Assembly: GCA_002840735.1 (NCBI GenBank)
Contig: PHBY01000008.1
Span: 62,001 to 126,000 of the forward strand
Direction of reading: 5' to 3'
DNA length: 64,000 nucleotides
Source: Chloroflexi bacterium HGW-Chloroflexi-2
Lineage (GTDB): Bacteria > Chloroflexota > Anaerolineae > Anaerolineales > Anaerolineaceae
A program made the position numbers and the translations under genes. This document shows, in pieces, positions 17,573 through 26,631 of the stretch (the first letter of the stretch is position 1; each line of letters opens with the position of its first letter). A model generated the notes under the pieces. The model had not been told where the DNA came from. It did no database searches and saw only the letters and a list, made by a program, of their open reading frames with translations.

Positions 17573-18940
17573 ATGATTTTACGCACGAAATTATTTGGAA
17601 AACAATACGAATTCCCCGATTTGCGTATTCTGATGGGAAAGGCCAATGAAGAAAAATCAGGGGATCGTCTGGCAGGTCTGGCGGCTGAGACAACGGCAGA
17701 ACGCGCTGCTGCCAAACTGGTTCTGGCAGAGGTTCCCCTCTGGGCGTTGTACGAAAATCCAGTATTACCACCTGACCAGGACGAAGTCACCAGGGTGATA
17801 TTTGAAGGATTGAACCAGACGAGTTATTTGGAGATTAAAGACTGGACGGTGGGGCAATTACGAGAGTGGTTGTTATCCAATGAAACGGATGGTGACCAGA
17901 TCAAACGAATCGCCAATGGTTTAACGGCTGAGATGATATCAGCAGTCACAAAATTAATGTCGAATATGGATCTGGTTCTGGCGGCCAGTAAGATCAGGGT
18001 TGTTCGCCATTGTGTCAACACCATTGGAATGTCAGGTACATTATCCAGTCGCTTGCAACCCAACCATCCCACCGATTCACCCGAGGGAATCCGGGCTTCT
18101 ATATATGAAGGACTTTCCTTTGGCAGTGGTGATTCCGTGATTGGCATCAATCCATCTGATGATAGTTATGCATCGGTGTCACGCTTGTTGGATATGACCT
18201 ATGATGTCATCAAAACCTGGGAGATTCCCACGCAGAGCTGTGTTCTGGCACATGTCACCACCCAGATGCGCTGTATGCAATCCGGTTCACCGGTGGGTCT
18301 GGTATTCCAATCGATTTGCGGTTCACAAGCCGGGAACGAATCCTTCGGTATCTCTGTGGGCATGCTGGATGAAGCCTACCAGATGGCAAAAAAGTATTGT
18401 TATCCAGCCGGGCCAAATTATATGTATTTTGAGACGGGTCAGGGATCAGCCCTTTCTGCCAATGCTCATCACGGTTGGGATCAATTGACCCTGGAAGCGC
18501 GCAATTATGGGCTGGCAAAACGCTATGAGCCCTTTCAGGTCAATACAGTGGTAGGTTTCATTGGTCCGGAATATTTATATAATACTGAGCAAATTCACCG
18601 TGCTGGACTCGAAGACCATTTTATGGGTAAATTGACTGGTATATCCATGGGATGTGATGTTTGCTATACCAACCATGCCCGAACGGATCAAAATAGCGCA
18701 GAAAACCTGATGGTGTTGTTAACTGCCGCAGGGTGTAACTTCTTTATGGGTGTGCCCATGGCTGACGATTCGATGTTATCCTACCAATCCACCTCTTTTC
18801 ATGATACGGCAACGGTCCGCAATATTTTTAACCTGCGTCCCGCGCCTGAATTTGAAGCCTGGATGGAAGCCATTGGATTAATGAAAAATGGGAAGCTCAC
18901 CCCAAAAGCCGGTGACCCTACTTTTTTCTTGTCCCGTTGA
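17573..18940 (+). CDS. eutB: Ethanolamine ammonia-lyase heavy chain EutB
   Basis: The 455-residue product carries the EutB hallmarks: LMGKANEEKSGDRLAGLAA at the N terminus, SRLQPNHPTDSPEGI in the middle, and YFETGQGSALSANAHHG and MGCDVCYTNHARTDQN toward the C terminus. EutB is the TIM-barrel subunit that binds ethanolamine. With EutC it converts ethanolamine to acetaldehyde and ammonia through an adenosylcobalamin radical. Length matches the E. coli protein closely. It lies between eutA and eutC with gaps of 13 and 5 bases, so the three are one transcription unit. Confidence 0.97.
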   Translation: MILRTKLFGKQYEFPDLRILMGKANEEKSGDRLAGLAAETTAERAAAKLVLAEVPLWALYENPVLPPDQDEVTRVIFEGLNQTSYLEIKDWTVGQLREWLLSNETDGDQIKRIANGLTAEMISAVTKLMSNMDLVLAASKIRVVRHCVNTIGMSGTLSSRLQPNHPTDSPEGIRASIYEGLSFGSGDSVIGINPSDDSYASVSRLLDMTYDVIKTWEIPTQSCVLAHVTTQMRCMQSGSPVGLVFQSICGSQAGNESFGISVGMLDEAYQMAKKYCYPAGPNYMYFETGQGSALSANAHHGWDQLTLEARNYGLAKRYEPFQVNTVVGFIGPEYLYNTEQIHRAGLEDHFMGKLTGISMGCDVCYTNHARTDQNSAENLMVLLTAAGCNFFMGVPMADDSMLSYQSTSFHDTATVRNIFNLRPAPEFEAWMEAIGLMKNGKLTPKAGDPTFFLSR

Positions 18941-18945
18941 GGTGA

Positions 18946-19926
18946 ATGATGGATAAAGACCAGATGCAGAAACTAGTCGAAGCAATTTTACAGGAGATTG
19001 CTCAGGAAAATCTCAAAAAGCTAACGGAACAGAATGATGTAGCGTTATCTACGAACCTTTCAAATGCACCAATAGAAATTTCGGAATTGGTACCTGATTT
19101 CAAACAACCAAAAGAAAGTCATGTATCCTCAGGATCCTTTTCGAGTTTGACAATCGATTTGCCTGATCCAACCACTGATGAAATGCGAAAAAAACCAGGT
19201 GTGGATCATCCGCTCGATTCAGAGGGATTGCCAGCTCTCATTTCCACAACCTCTGCCAGGATAGGTGGTGGACGGGCAGGTACACGCTTACGAACCAGGT
19301 CTTTATTACTATTCCAGAGTGATCTGGCAGTAACACAGGACACCTTGTATCGGGATGTGGATCTAAAGATTCTGGCGCAATTCAACCTATTCAGTGTGCA
19401 AACCCAAATCACGGAAGGGAAAGAACAATATTTGTTACGTCCTGATCTGGGTCGTCGATTAAACGAGGAAGCCTGCAAAACCATTCAGGCGAAATGCGTC
19501 AAATCACCTAATATTCAGATCTGTATTGGTGACGGTCTGAGTGCATATGCGATTGAGGTAAATTTACCAAAAATCTTCCCGGTGCTGGAAGCGGGTTGTA
19601 AAACGGCTGGATTAACATTGGGAACTCCATTCTTCATTCAATATTGCCGGGTCGGTGTGATGAATGATATTGGAGATCTGATCCAGCCGGATGTGCTCAT
19701 TCTGTTGATCGGAGAACGTCCAGGTTTGGGACGTGCGGAGTCAATGAGCGCTTATATGGCTTTCCGTCCTTCCAGTGGACAAACGGATGCCGATCGCGAA
19801 GTCATCTGTAATATTTTTGATGGTGGTGGCACCAATCCATTGGAAGCTGGCGCTTATGCCATTCAAATGGCAAAAAAGATGATCAAAAACCAGGCTTCAG
19901 GCGTGAAATCGAAGCTGATTGAATAA
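18946..19926 (+). CDS. eutC: Ethanolamine ammonia-lyase light chain EutC
   Basis: The 326-residue protein matches EutC from about residue 100 on, with TSARIGGGRAGTRLRT, LRPDLGRRLNEEA, IQICIGDGLSAYAIE and LLIGERPGLGRAESMSAYM. These form the adenosylcobalamin-binding subunit. The first 75 residues are a variable, polar extension. It is somewhat longer than the roughly 295-residue enterobacterial protein. Starts at 18946 and 18949 (ATGATG) are both served by the GAGGTG ribosome site. It is followed 13 bases later by eutL. Confidence 0.96.
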   Translation: MMDKDQMQKLVEAILQEIAQENLKKLTEQNDVALSTNLSNAPIEISELVPDFKQPKESHVSSGSFSSLTIDLPDPTTDEMRKKPGVDHPLDSEGLPALISTTSARIGGGRAGTRLRTRSLLLFQSDLAVTQDTLYRDVDLKILAQFNLFSVQTQITEGKEQYLLRPDLGRRLNEEACKTIQAKCVKSPNIQICIGDGLSAYAIEVNLPKIFPVLEAGCKTAGLTLGTPFFIQYCRVGVMNDIGDLIQPDVLILLIGERPGLGRAESMSAYMAFRPSSGQTDADREVICNIFDGGGTNPLEAGAYAIQMAKKMIKNQASGVKSKLIE

Positions 19927-19939
19927 AAAGGAGTAACAC

Positions 19940-20596
19940 ATGGCAATCTTAGATCCAATTCATGCGAGACCATTGGCGGTGCGTTTAATCTCTCAGGTAG
20001 CTCCAAATTACGCCCGGGTACTGGGATTGCGTTCAGATCAACACAGCCTGGGCATTCTGACTTCAGATAATGATGATGCAACTTATGTATCCATTGATGA
20101 AGCCACGAAAAAAGCGAATGTGGAAGTGGTGTATGCCCACTCGTTTTTCGCTGGATCTCGACACGCATCCGGGCCGCTTTCTGGCGAAATCATCGCCATG
20201 CTGGCGGGTCCAGACCCGGATGAAGTGCGCGCTGGTCTGGAAGCGGCAGTTCAGTATCTGACTGTTAACGCGACCTGGTATTCCGCCAATCAGGATGGAT
20301 CTATCGCTTTTTTTCCGCATGTCATCTCACAGACTGGGTCCTATTTATCCAAAGTCTGTGACATACCATTGGGATCACCTATCGCTTATCTGATCGCCCC
20401 CCCTCTGGAAGGTGTCATGGCGCTGGATGCCGCGCTGAAGGCTGCGGCTGTGGAAATTGTCTCTTACACGCCACCCCCATCCGAAACGAACTTTATGGGT
20501 GCCATCCTTACGGGAGATCAATCAGCCTGTCAGGCAGCAGCGATCGCCTTCCAGGAGATGGTATTGAATGTAGCCCGGCGACCGATTTCTTTCTAA
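19940..20596 (+). CDS. eutL: Bacterial microcompartment shell protein EutL
   Basis: The 218-residue protein is full length for EutL, a tandem-domain trimeric BMC shell protein. Recognisable segments are HARPLAVRLISQVAPNYARV, AHSFFAGSRHASGPLSGEII, FFPHVISQTGSYLS and PPLEGVMALDAALKAAAVEI. In known systems it forms gated pores that let ethanolamine cross the shell. No other shell gene (eutM, eutN, eutS, eutK) and no eutE, eutG or eutD is in the operon, which ends here. Its stop overlaps the stop of the opposite-strand phosphodiesterase gene by four bases. Confidence 0.95.
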   Translation: MAILDPIHARPLAVRLISQVAPNYARVLGLRSDQHSLGILTSDNDDATYVSIDEATKKANVEVVYAHSFFAGSRHASGPLSGEIIAMLAGPDPDEVRAGLEAAVQYLTVNATWYSANQDGSIAFFPHVISQTGSYLSKVCDIPLGSPIAYLIAPPLEGVMALDAALKAAAVEIVSYTPPPSETNFMGAILTGDQSACQAAAIAFQEMVLNVARRPISF

Positions 20597-21333
20597 TCAG
20601 TTTCTGGTTTTTGGGTTTTCAAGAACGTTTTCAATCGATCAGGGTAGTTGCTGAGGATTCCATCCACACCCAATACCAGCATTTCTTGAATGTCTTGTGG
20701 TTCGTCCACCGTCCAGGGATAGATCGAGATTCCAAAAGATTTTATTTCTGCCACAACTTCAGGTGTCAAAGCTCGGAAGTAAGGCATACAGGCTGTGATG
20801 CCATGGCTGTGGCAGTAGCTACCATACCCAAATATCCAATTGTCAAACGGGAAGAGTAGTTGGACATCCGGAGCCAAAGTCCCAAAATATTTAACAGATG
20901 GATGATTGGCTGAAAAAAGGATGGTACCTTTCTGACGATTAAAATTCTTAAGGCAATCAGCGACTTTTTCTTCCATTAAAGGATAAGGGAGCACCCCATT
21001 TTTCAGTTCCAGGAATGTGAGGATATTCTTGTTTGCAGTCAATTCCAGGTATTCAGACAGGCAAGGAATGGTTTGTTTTCCAAATACACCTCTATATTCT
21101 CCAGATGCATCCAGCTTGCGCAGTTCAGCGCAGGTGAGATCTTTCAGTAAACCTTTTTGTCCGGTAATACGCGAAAGCTCTTCATCATGAAAAATGATGA
21201 TCTCCCCATCTTTGGAGAGCTGAACATCTAATTCGATAGCTTCCACACCCAGTTCAATTGCTTCCTGAAAAGCAAGCAATGTATTCTCTGGAAATTGACC
21301 GGAAAAACCACGATGCGCAATGGTGAGTGTCAT
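20593..21333 (-). CDS. Glycerophosphodiester phosphodiesterase, second copy
   Basis: The 246-residue TIM-barrel enzyme shows IAHRGFSGQFPENTLLAF, ELDVQLSKDGEIIIFHDEEL and the later FLELKNG and IYPWTVDEPQDIQEML. The catalytic HR, PENT, E-x-D and HD residues of GDPD are therefore all present. It hydrolyses glycerophosphodiesters to glycerol 3-phosphate and an alcohol. There is no signal peptide, so it acts on imported substrate. It overlaps the preceding GDPD gene by four bases and is the last gene of the ABC importer operon. The two copies are clearly diverged, suggesting different head-group preference. Confidence 0.95.
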   Translation of the reverse strand: MTLTIAHRGFSGQFPENTLLAFQEAIELGVEAIELDVQLSKDGEIIIFHDEELSRITGQKGLLKDLTCAELRKLDASGEYRGVFGKQTIPCLSEYLELTANKNILTFLELKNGVLPYPLMEEKVADCLKNFNRQKGTILFSANHPSVKYFGTLAPDVQLLFPFDNWIFGYGSYCHSHGITACMPYFRALTPEVVAEIKSFGISIYPWTVDEPQDIQEMLVLGVDGILSNYPDRLKTFLKTQKPETD

Positions 21334-22064
21334 TGGGCTTGATATTCCTGAAGTATACGGGCAAATGTGTCCGGATGATTGGTGATGACCCCGTCCAATT
21401 TCATTTCAATGGCTTTGCGCATGTCTTTTTGATCATTGATTGTCCAGGTATTGATCTTGATCTGATGTGTGCGTAAATTCTGCAAGGTTTCATCTGTCAG
21501 CGCATGGAATTCCGGGTGATACCATTCAGCAGCGAGTGATTTAGTGTACCCGCCTGGATCAATTAGCCAGCTTTCTTCGAGAACACCGATCTGAATGTCC
21601 GGGGCGAGTTTTTTAAATATACGGATGGAATGGTGGTTGAAGGAAGATACGATCACATCTTCACGGAAGTTGAATTCATCAATGATTGCCAGTACCTGTT
21701 TTTCAATTTCCGGATAATGGACAATACCGGTTTTGAGCTCGATGTTACTAAGTAATTTTGTGCCTCTGACCAATTCAAAATATTCCCTTAATGACGGAAT
21801 TCGCTGCACCGGGAACATCCCGTTATACCTGACAGCGGCATCCAATCGGCGCAGTTCCTCGAACGTGTAAGCGCCTATCAGACCAGTACCGTCAGTGGTG
21901 CGATTAAGATTTTCATCGTGGTGGATAACAGGCACACCATCACGGGTCAGATGAACATCGAATTCATTGCCATCAGCTCCAGCTTCGAGCGCTTTCTGGA
22001 ATGCTAACAGTGTATTTTCCGGATACTGACCAGAAAAACCACGGTGAGCAATATTTTTGATCAT
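21330..22064 (-). CDS. Glycerophosphodiester phosphodiesterase, first copy
   Basis: The ATG at 22064 is chosen because CAGGAG lies 7 bases upstream; a GTG at 22070 is less likely. The 244-residue cytoplasmic enzyme has IAHRGFSGQYPENTLLAF, FDVHLTRDGVPVIHHDENL and INTWTINDQKDMRKAI, so the GDPD active-site residues are intact. It lies 56 bases downstream of the ABC ATPase gene and overlaps the second GDPD gene. With the importer it would yield glycerol 3-phosphate plus the free alcohol, for example ethanolamine or choline. Confidence 0.95.
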   Translation of the reverse strand: MIKNIAHRGFSGQYPENTLLAFQKALEAGADGNEFDVHLTRDGVPVIHHDENLNRTTDGTGLIGAYTFEELRRLDAAVRYNGMFPVQRIPSLREYFELVRGTKLLSNIELKTGIVHYPEIEKQVLAIIDEFNFREDVIVSSFNHHSIRIFKKLAPDIQIGVLEESWLIDPGGYTKSLAAEWYHPEFHALTDETLQNLRTHQIKINTWTINDQKDMRKAIEMKLDGVITNHPDTFARILQEYQAQ

Positions 22065-22119
22065 TAACACACTCCTGGGAATTGGATTATTCTAATTTGG
22101 GATGTATTTGAACTGGCGG

Positions 22120-23127
22120 CTAAAGTTGAATGACCTCATCTTTTTTAATGGACAGGAAAACATTTACGCCTTCCTGTATGGGTAGTCCGCCTTCAAAAAT
22201 GAGATCTGCATTCAACCTTACATCTCCGCATTGCACGCCATACCGGATGATGTTGCCATGTGAGATACTGTTATAAATGGTTCCCTTCAGGTGATATTTG
22301 TCTTCACCTTCTTCAGGTTGATGATTGACATGGATGATTTCAGGCCGGATGGCCACATCTTTGCAATCCAGTTTCTCGTTCACCGCTTTACCAAATTCAG
22401 CGGCTGTGAGAATGTTGTAATTGCCGATAAAGGTGGCGGCAAATTTTGTGCGCGGTCGTGAATACAGATCAATGGCTGTGCCACTCTGTTCAATAAATCC
22501 ACTATTAAACAAATGAATCATATCGGACATAACCATGGCTTCGTCCTGATCATGGGTGACGAAAATGGTGGTGATATTCAGCTCTCTTTGTATACGGCGA
22601 ATTTCAATCTGCAGGTTCCTGCGTAATAGGGCATCGATGGCTGAGAGAGGTTCGTCCAGTAACAGAACCTTCGGCTCTGTGACAATGGCTCGTGCTAGGG
22701 CTACGCGTTGTTGCTGACCACCGGAAAGCTGGCTGGGATACTGGTCTATTTTTTCTGACAAACCGACCAGAGCCAGAATCTGTTTCACTTTGGTATCGAT
22801 ATCAGTGCCCGATACTTTCTTCATCTTCAGACCAAAGGCAACATTCTGCGATACGTTCAGATTGGGAAATAATGAATACTGCTGGAAAACCATGCCGATA
22901 CCACGGTCTCGTGGACTTACCTCGGTGATATCGTTGCCATCCAAAAAAACTTTTCCGGATGTGACCACTTCAAGACCGGCCAGACACCGCAACAGGGTGC
23001 TCTTGCCGCAACCGGATGGCCCCAGGAGCGTAACCAGTTGTCCTTTCTCGACTGTCAGGTTGATATCCTTGAGAACATGGTTCTTATCGAAAAATTTGTT
23101 GAGGTTTTCAAAGCGAATATAGGACAT
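22120..23127 (-). CDS. ABC transporter ATP-binding protein (PotA/FbpC-like)
   Basis: The 335-residue ATPase has Walker A GPSGCGKST (36-44), signature [15 protein letters not shown], Walker B LLLDEPLSAID and the H-loop FVTHDQDEAM. A C-terminal TOBE-like domain (about 245-335) is typical of importers for polyamines, iron or phosphonates. It energises the two permeases encoded just upstream. Given the GDPD genes that follow, the substrate is probably a glycerophosphodiester, but this is inferred from neighbours only. Confidence 0.94.
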   Translation of the reverse strand: MSYIRFENLNKFFDKNHVLKDINLTVEKGQLVTLLGPSGCGKSTLLRCLAGLEVVTSGKVFLDGNDITEVSPRDRGIGMVFQQYSLFPNLNVSQNVAFGLKMKKVSGTDIDTKVKQILALVGLSEKIDQYPSQLSGGQQQRVALARAIVTEPKVLLLDEPLSAIDALLRRNLQIEIRRIQRELNITTIFVTHDQDEAMVMSDMIHLFNSGFIEQSGTAIDLYSRPRTKFAATFIGNYNILTAAEFGKAVNEKLDCKDVAIRPEIIHVNHQPEEGEDKYHLKGTIYNSISHGNIIRYGVQCGDVRLNADLIFEGGLPIQEGVNVFLSIKKDEVIQL

Positions 23128-23130
23128 TTT

Positions 23131-23940
23131 TTATCTCCCTTTATTTTCCATTTTTTGCCGGTTGTCTCTGCTCTGAAGATATAGTACCAGGGCTGTGATC
23201 AGGAATGTGGTTACCATAATAATCACAAAAACAGCGGAAGCTTCTGTACTGGATCGTTTCATAGCCAGAAATAGATATATCTGCACATTCTGGAAAGAAC
23301 TGCCGGTGATATTGCGAATTAAAACGTAATCCCCAAAGATGATGCCAACCGCGAGCAACGAAGAAACGGTAATCCCCGAGATGATGTTTGGAACAATCAC
23401 CTTGAAAAAGGCAGTTAATTTACTGGCACCTAACATCTCAGCCGCTTCGATGAGCATGGGCATATTGATCGCATGCATGCTGTTGCGAATGCCCTGATAG
23501 ATATAAGGAAGAATGATGATACAGTATGCACCGATCAACATTACCAGGCGCAGCCCCAAAAATCCTCCAACACCAGCATATAAAGATAGGATACTGACAG
23601 ATAAGATAACTCCCTGAATGGTGTAAGGAATCATACATAGGATCTGGACATACTTTTCTAATTTGGGGAAATAGATCGTAACGGCGAATAGAGCCAGAAG
23701 GGTTACCAGGACTGTCAATACAATTGGAACGATACTGATGATGACAGTTCTCCCTAGCGTTAATAAAAACGCTTGATTGGAAAGTAAACTGGCATAATGC
23801 CCTAATGTGAAACCCTCCGGTAGTATATCGGTCCACTTTTGAAATAAGGAGTAGATAGCGGTAGCTACTAGAGGAATTAATAAATAAATGATGAGAATGA
23901 TGATAACCATATTGGAAGTAAACCTTGTCTTTTTCATCAT
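23131..23940 (-). CDS. ABC transporter permease (second permease)
   Basis: The ATG at 23940 overlaps the preceding stop as ATGA, with AAGGTGAG upstream. The roughly 269-residue protein has about six membrane helices. Its EAAEMLGASKLTAFFKVIVP is a match to the EAA loop that contacts the ATPase in binding-protein-dependent permeases. It pairs with the permease encoded upstream to form the channel. The arrangement of two different permeases matches PotB/PotC- and PhnU/PhnV-type importers. Confidence 0.92.
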   Translation of the reverse strand: MMKKTRFTSNMVIIILIIYLLIPLVATAIYSLFQKWTDILPEGFTLGHYASLLSNQAFLLTLGRTVIISIVPIVLTVLVTLLALFAVTIYFPKLEKYVQILCMIPYTIQGVILSVSILSLYAGVGGFLGLRLVMLIGAYCIIILPYIYQGIRNSMHAINMPMLIEAAEMLGASKLTAFFKVIVPNIISGITVSSLLAVGIIFGDYVLIRNITGSSFQNVQIYLFLAMKRSSTEASAVFVIIMVTTFLITALVLYLQSRDNRQKMENKGR

Positions 23941-24797
23941 CTCACCTTCCATTTTGTTGTTTGCCGATTGATATAGTTGTTGATCATGATTGCTACCAGC
24001 ATTAATAACATCATAACCACCGACAAGGCTGCACCCAGGTGAGGGCGCGTGGTCATATCGCCGGTAAACATGCCGGTAATATTGACTGGTAATAGCGAAT
24101 AATTATTCATCAAAAGGGCATACGCTGTTGCGTACGCAGCCAGAGCGTTGGCGAACAGAACACTCATTGTGCCAAAAATACTGGGTAATAATACCGGAAT
24201 ACCTACCTTAGCCCAGAAATCATATGTGTGGCCGCCTAGAAGCATGTTCGCTTCTTGCCACTCCTGCCGGATTCCATGGAAAGCTGGGATAAGCAGCAGG
24301 GTAGAGAGCGGGATTTGAAAATACACATACATTAACAACAGCCCCGTACTGCTGTATAAATCAAAGTTAGTCAGAAACTCAACACCATATGCTTTGGCAA
24401 ACTGAGTGATAACACCAGAATTTCCAAGAATAATCATATAAGCAAAAGCCAATGGTACACCAGCGAAGTTGGATGTCATATTCAGAATGGTGAGAAATGC
24501 ATTTCTAAATTTTCCACGCGAATTATGGGCAGCTTGGGCACCAAAGAACCCGATCAGGATTCCAAATCCAGTGGAAAGAATGGTGATTCTCAAACTGTTG
24601 ATGATAGCTCTCTGATAAGAGAGTTTTGTGAAAGCTGATATATAATTTTCCATCGTAAAAAAAATGTCAGGATCAGTTTCCGATTTGAAACTGCTGAGGA
24701 TCATCATTATCAGAGGAAGAATTTCGTAAAGAAAAACAATAATCAGAAAGGGTAGGAGAACGAGTAAATATATTTTAATATTTGTCTTTTTTTTCAC
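23937..24797 (-). CDS. ABC transporter permease (first permease)
   Basis: This 286-residue protein has six predicted membrane helices. The cytoplasmic EAA-like loop is EANMLLGGHTYDFWAKVGIP, in the expected position about 90 residues from the C terminus. It forms a heterodimeric channel with the following permease. The gene is separated from the binding-protein gene by 84 bases containing a strong hairpin, which may lower its expression relative to the binding protein. Confidence 0.93.
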   Translation of the reverse strand: MKKKTNIKIYLLVLLPFLIIVFLYEILPLIMMILSSFKSETDPDIFFTMENYISAFTKLSYQRAIINSLRITILSTGFGILIGFFGAQAAHNSRGKFRNAFLTILNMTSNFAGVPLAFAYMIILGNSGVITQFAKAYGVEFLTNFDLYSSTGLLLMYVYFQIPLSTLLLIPAFHGIRQEWQEANMLLGGHTYDFWAKVGIPVLLPSIFGTMSVLFANALAAYATAYALLMNNYSLLPVNITGMFTGDMTTRPHLGAALSVVMMLLMLVAIMINNYINRQTTKWKVR

Positions 24798-24816
24798 GGA
24801 ATCTCCTAAAATTTAA

Positions 24817-24847
24817 TTATGGGGCGTATCGGCAATACGCCCCATAA
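24817..24847 (-). terminator. 13-bp hairpin between binding-protein and permease genes
   Basis: TTATGGGGCGTAT (24817-24829) pairs perfectly with ATACGCCCCATAA (24835-24847) around a 5-base loop. On the minus strand the following bases (TTAAATTTTAGG) are only moderately T-rich. It probably acts as a partial terminator or mRNA-stabilising structure that keeps the binding protein more abundant than the permeases. Confidence 0.7.
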
Positions 24848-24881
24848 ATTTTTTACAGGTTAGACCTTATTTTTAAGCCGA

Positions 24882-25976
24882 TTATTGGCTCATGAGAGGA
24901 ATGATTTCTTCTTCCCATCGAGCGGCAATTTCAGCACCGACCTCAGCATAGCGAGCTGCGTCGGTAATCGGAATTGAATTCGCATATTGTGATTGTTGGA
25001 TTGTCATATCCTGAATTTCTTTTGGAATGACAATATCGGTGCGGGTGGGAACAGCGCCACCTTTTGCCAGGTTAATTTGGCCTTCATCGCTGAAGATGAA
25101 TTCACGTGCTAATGCTGCAGCGTATGGATGGGGTGCATAGGCGTTGATTACAGAGGCATATCCACTGAGGATGGAACCGTCTGCGGGAACGCCTACGGTA
25201 AATGCATAATTCGGGGTCTCGTTGCGATATGTCAGGGCATTGTAACTCCAGGTTACACCTAACTGAACTTCACCAGCCTGAATTCTTTGCAGAAGAATGT
25301 CGCCCTGATCAATGCGACCAGCTTTTGCCATCTCAGCCCAGAACTCAAACGCTGGGTCCAAGTTGTCCATGCTTCCGCCAAATGCGTAAGCTGTTGCCAA
25401 AACATTTGCCTGGCCGGTTGCGCCTCCAATTACGTCACCAATCGTGACTTTGTAGGTACCGGCACGAACATCAGCCCATGAAGTTGGGGCTGGTTCTTCG
25501 GTGATATCTTCATTGTAGATGAATGTAGTAACACCTGTGTAAGCAATCATCCACATTCCGTCATCTGCTTTCGCCCAGTTGGGAACAGTATCCCAATAGG
25601 ATGTCTTATAACCCTGAACAAGTCCTCTGGAAATGGCATCGGCAGTAAAACCAAGTCCAATGTCTCCAATATCTTTGGTTGGAGCATCTTTTTCATTTTC
25701 GAACATGTTCAATTCTTCAGCAGAGCTCATATCGGTGTCGGCGTGCGTGATACCATACTCAGCTGTGAGTTCCTGCCAGGTCTCACCCCAGTTTGCCCAG
25801 GAATCGGGCATACCAACGGATTCAACATGGCCTTCTTTTTTTGCACCAGCAATAATTTCTTCCAGCGTAGCCTCATTCAGGTTCACGGCTTCTTTTCCAG
25901 TAGCACCACCGCAAGCAGCCAAAACCATTGACATGATTGTGAATATTGCCAGGGTTAATAAAATACTTTTTTTCAT
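24882..25976 (-). CDS. Extracellular solute-binding lipoprotein of the GDPD-linked ABC importer
   Basis: The 364-residue protein has a lipoprotein signal peptide with lipobox LAAC (Cys near residue 22), so it should be anchored outside the membrane. The mature part looks like a family-1-type periplasmic binding protein, with YKTSYWDTVPNWAKADDGMW, IYNEDI, VRAGTYKVTIGDVI and the late FIFSDEGQINLAKGG. It begins an operon of six genes: binding protein, two permeases, ATPase and two GDPDs. AAGGAG precedes its ATG, after a long leader. The ligand is probably a glycerophosphodiester; iron or polyamine binding is the alternative. Confidence 0.93.
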   Translation of the reverse strand: MKKSILLTLAIFTIMSMVLAACGGATGKEAVNLNEATLEEIIAGAKKEGHVESVGMPDSWANWGETWQELTAEYGITHADTDMSSAEELNMFENEKDAPTKDIGDIGLGFTADAISRGLVQGYKTSYWDTVPNWAKADDGMWMIAYTGVTTFIYNEDITEEPAPTSWADVRAGTYKVTIGDVIGGATGQANVLATAYAFGGSMDNLDPAFEFWAEMAKAGRIDQGDILLQRIQAGEVQLGVTWSYNALTYRNETPNYAFTVGVPADGSILSGYASVINAYAPHPYAAALAREFIFSDEGQINLAKGGAVPTRTDIVIPKEIQDMTIQQSQYANSIPITDAARYAEVGAEIAARWEEEIIPLMSQ

Positions 25977-26112
25977 TTTTTCTACTCCTTATTTATTTAT
26001 AAAGTGCTTGGGAATTACAACATCCGAAACGTAAAATAACTTTGAAATTTGTTTTTAGTTTCCACCTCCTCGGAATTCATCAAGTCCTTTTCAGGTGTTT
26101 GTGAATAGATTA

Positions 26113-26141
26113 ATCATATAACTGATTGTAAATTATTACAA
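26113..26141 (-). promoter_or_regulatory. Predicted promoter of the ABC-GDPD operon
   Basis: On the minus strand TTGTAA (26141-26136) and TATGAT (26118-26113) are separated by exactly 17 bases. The start codon lies about 137 bases downstream, leaving a leader in which I see no recognised riboswitch. Confidence 0.45.
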
Positions 26142-26204
26142 ATAGATAATTAGAGAGAATAAGAAAAAAAAAAGGAATTTTATGCTGACTCTTGAGGCGT
26201 AGAA

Positions 26205-26501
26205 TCAATCCGATAATAAAATCGGGAGGAGAGAATCAGATGATAATTTCCAGAGTTCAACATCTATCTTTTTCCCTTCTTTTTCATCTCGAAGCATGGC
26301 TGGATACTCATCCTGGATAGACCACATTCGATATTCAGAACTCGTCTTGGATTCGGGAACAAATTCCTCGTTTTGATCCAAAAGATTTTTATTGAGCGAG
26401 AGGCCACGCATCAACGTTCCATTAACGGCTAAAGTAATTTCGTCCAATTTCCCTCCTGATTTTTTTAGATGAATTCGTACTGCAATCTTTTGATTTTTCA
26501 C
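26205..26501 (-). CDS. Small stand-alone protein like the C-terminal domain of allophanate hydrolase
   Basis: The 98-residue product (GTG start) contains LAVNGTLMRGLSLNKNLLD, then SEYRMWSIQDEYPAMLRD and a closing VELWKLSSDSL. This resembles the small gamma-glutamylcyclotransferase-like C-terminal domain of allophanate hydrolase (AtzF), which has an MRG-x-x-L-N segment and an E-x-W-x-L ending. No amidase domain or urea-carboxylase gene is adjacent. It is monocistronic and divergent from the lipid-kinase gene. The ribosome site is weak. Function is unknown; the domain may bind a small metabolite. Confidence 0.7.
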   Translation of the reverse strand: MKNQKIAVRIHLKKSGGKLDEITLAVNGTLMRGLSLNKNLLDQNEEFVPESKTSSEYRMWSIQDEYPAMLRDEKEGKKIDVELWKLSSDSLLPILLSD

Positions 26502-26631
26502 GTATAATCCAGTTTCATATCAATCACAAACGAAAACTGAATTAACGTATCTGGATGAACCACAATGTGTTAACACTTAGTGCCTATTACTATTTTATCC
26601 AGAAATTTTTTTCTCAAAAGGATTCTTGACC

